A stretch of DNA of 5,569 nt from Lachnospiraceae bacterium. GTDB lineage: Bacteria > Bacillota > Clostridia > Lachnospirales > Lachnospiraceae. The notes beneath the pieces are model-generated. The model saw only the letters and a list, made by a program, of their open reading frames with translations. It was not told the origin of the DNA and did not search any database. Every line of letters starts with the position of its first letter. The stretch's first letter is position 1. Position numbers and translations under genes: made by a program. Below are positions 4,890-5,569 of the stretch, piece after piece. The stretch is taken from positions 1 to 5,569 of the forward strand of contig JAFUXY010000402.1 of the NCBI GenBank assembly GCA_017477005.1, in the 5' to 3' direction.

Positions 4890-5569
4890 ATGAAGATGCT
4901 TGAGGTAAAGCGGGTTTCAAAAACCTTCGGGGAGCACCGGGTGCTGGATCCGATTTCTTTCTCGGTCGATGAGGGAGAGTTGGTGTGTGTCGTGGGGAAA
5001 AGCGGCTGCGGAAAATCTACCCTGTTTCATATTATTGCGGGACTCCTTTCGCCGGACAGCGGGGCCGTGTTTTTGGAAGGAGAGGAAATTACCTCAAAGT
5101 CCGGACGGGTCAGCTATATGCTGCAAAAAGATCTGATGCTGCCGTTTCGCACGATCGAAGATAATGTGATCCTGCCGCTGGTGCTGCAGGGGATGAAGCG
5201 CAGCAAGGCCAGAGAGAGGGCGGCGCCGCTGTTTGAGGTATTTGGGCTGGCGGGGATGGAGAAGCGTTGGCCATCCCAGCTTTCCGGCGGAATGAAACAG
5301 CGGGCGGCGTTGATGCGGACCTATTTGTTTTCCGCCAGGGTGGCGCTGCTCGACGAGCCGTTTTCCGCCCTGGATGAGCTGACGAAGGCCGATATGCACG
5401 ACTGGTATCTGGGGATCATGAATCAGATCCGCTTGTCCACGCTATTCATTACGCATGACATTGACGAGGCGCTGATCCTGGCAGACCGGATTTTGCTGTT
5501 GGGCGGACAGCCTGCCGTGATTTTGGATGAAATTGTTCTTCCGAAGCGAGAGGAACGGGGGGCGGATTA
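4890..5569 (+). CDS. thiZ: ABC importer ATP-binding protein, ThiZ-like (3' truncated by window edge)
   Basis: Cytoplasmic ATPase that drives the importer. The frame stays open to the right edge; 226 full residues of a ~250-residue family are visible and no stop is reached. All catalytic motifs are intact: Walker A GKSGCGKST (36-44, with Lys37 where the family usually has Pro), Q-loop Gln78 in MLQKDLMLPFRT, signature LSGGMKQRAA (130-139), Walker B VALLDEP (150-156) with Glu155, D-loop SALD (158-161) and the switch His188 in ITHD. QKDLMLPFRT is typical of the SsuB/TauB/ThiZ group. Start ATG 4890 is 10 nt after AAAGGAGA (4872-4879); ATG 4896 is an alternative but further from the site. It is the third gene of the riboswitch-controlled operon. 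Confidence 0.92.
   Translation, partial: MKMLEVKRVSKTFGEHRVLDPISFSVDEGELVCVVGKSGCGKSTLFHIIAGLLSPDSGAVFLEGEEITSKSGRVSYMLQKDLMLPFRTIEDNVILPLVLQGMKRSKARERAAPLFEVFGLAGMEKRWPSQLSGGMKQRAALMRTYLFSARVALLDEPFSALDELTKADMHDWYLGIMNQIRLSTLFITHDIDEALILADRILLLGGQPAVILDEIVLPKREERGAD

Overview
The window reads as chromosomal DNA of a Gram-positive, Clostridia-like (Lachnospiraceae or a related family) bacterium of moderate GC content. Supporting this are strong AAGGAGG-type ribosome binding sites, the infC-rpmI-rplT cluster behind a long structured leader with an attenuator, a TPP riboswitch that works through a terminator, and IF3 and L35 sequences of clostridial character. The genus cannot be fixed from the sequence alone. 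All recognisable genes are on the + strand.

Layout. (1) 1-779: the C-terminal part of polyphosphate kinase PPK1, cut by the left edge. (2) 780-1388: about 600 bp with no protein gene but dense in signals. It holds a cluster of four DnaA-box-like 9-mers, a probable promoter overlapped by a perfect 7-bp inverted repeat, a possible ~120-nt small RNA or first leader segment ending in a terminator-like hairpin, a second promoter with a consensus -35 box, and a structured leader ending in a terminator directly before infC. (3) 1389-2564: the translation operon infC (IF3, probable ATT start), rpmI (L35) and rplT (L20). (4) 2565-2895: a stable hairpin after rplT, a TPP riboswitch, its terminator, and a ~114-bp palindromic MITE-like element. 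(5) 2896-5569: an ABC importer made of permease, lipoprotein binding protein and ATPase (the last cut by the right edge). It resembles ThiX-ThiY-ThiZ, which brings in thiamin pyrimidine precursors.

How the parts fit together. The infC operon is probably autoregulated by L20 acting on its leader. The importer genes are probably repressed when TPP is abundant, because the aptamer's 3' strand can pair with the 5' arm of the terminator to form an antiterminator. No clear promoter or U-tract terminator separates rplT from the riboswitch, so part of the importer's transcription may be read-through from the ribosomal operon.

The best candidates for something undescribed are the DnaA-box cluster, the twin-loop RNA element between ppk and infC, and the MITE-like element wedged between the riboswitch terminator and the permease gene. 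No complete new multi-gene system is evident.
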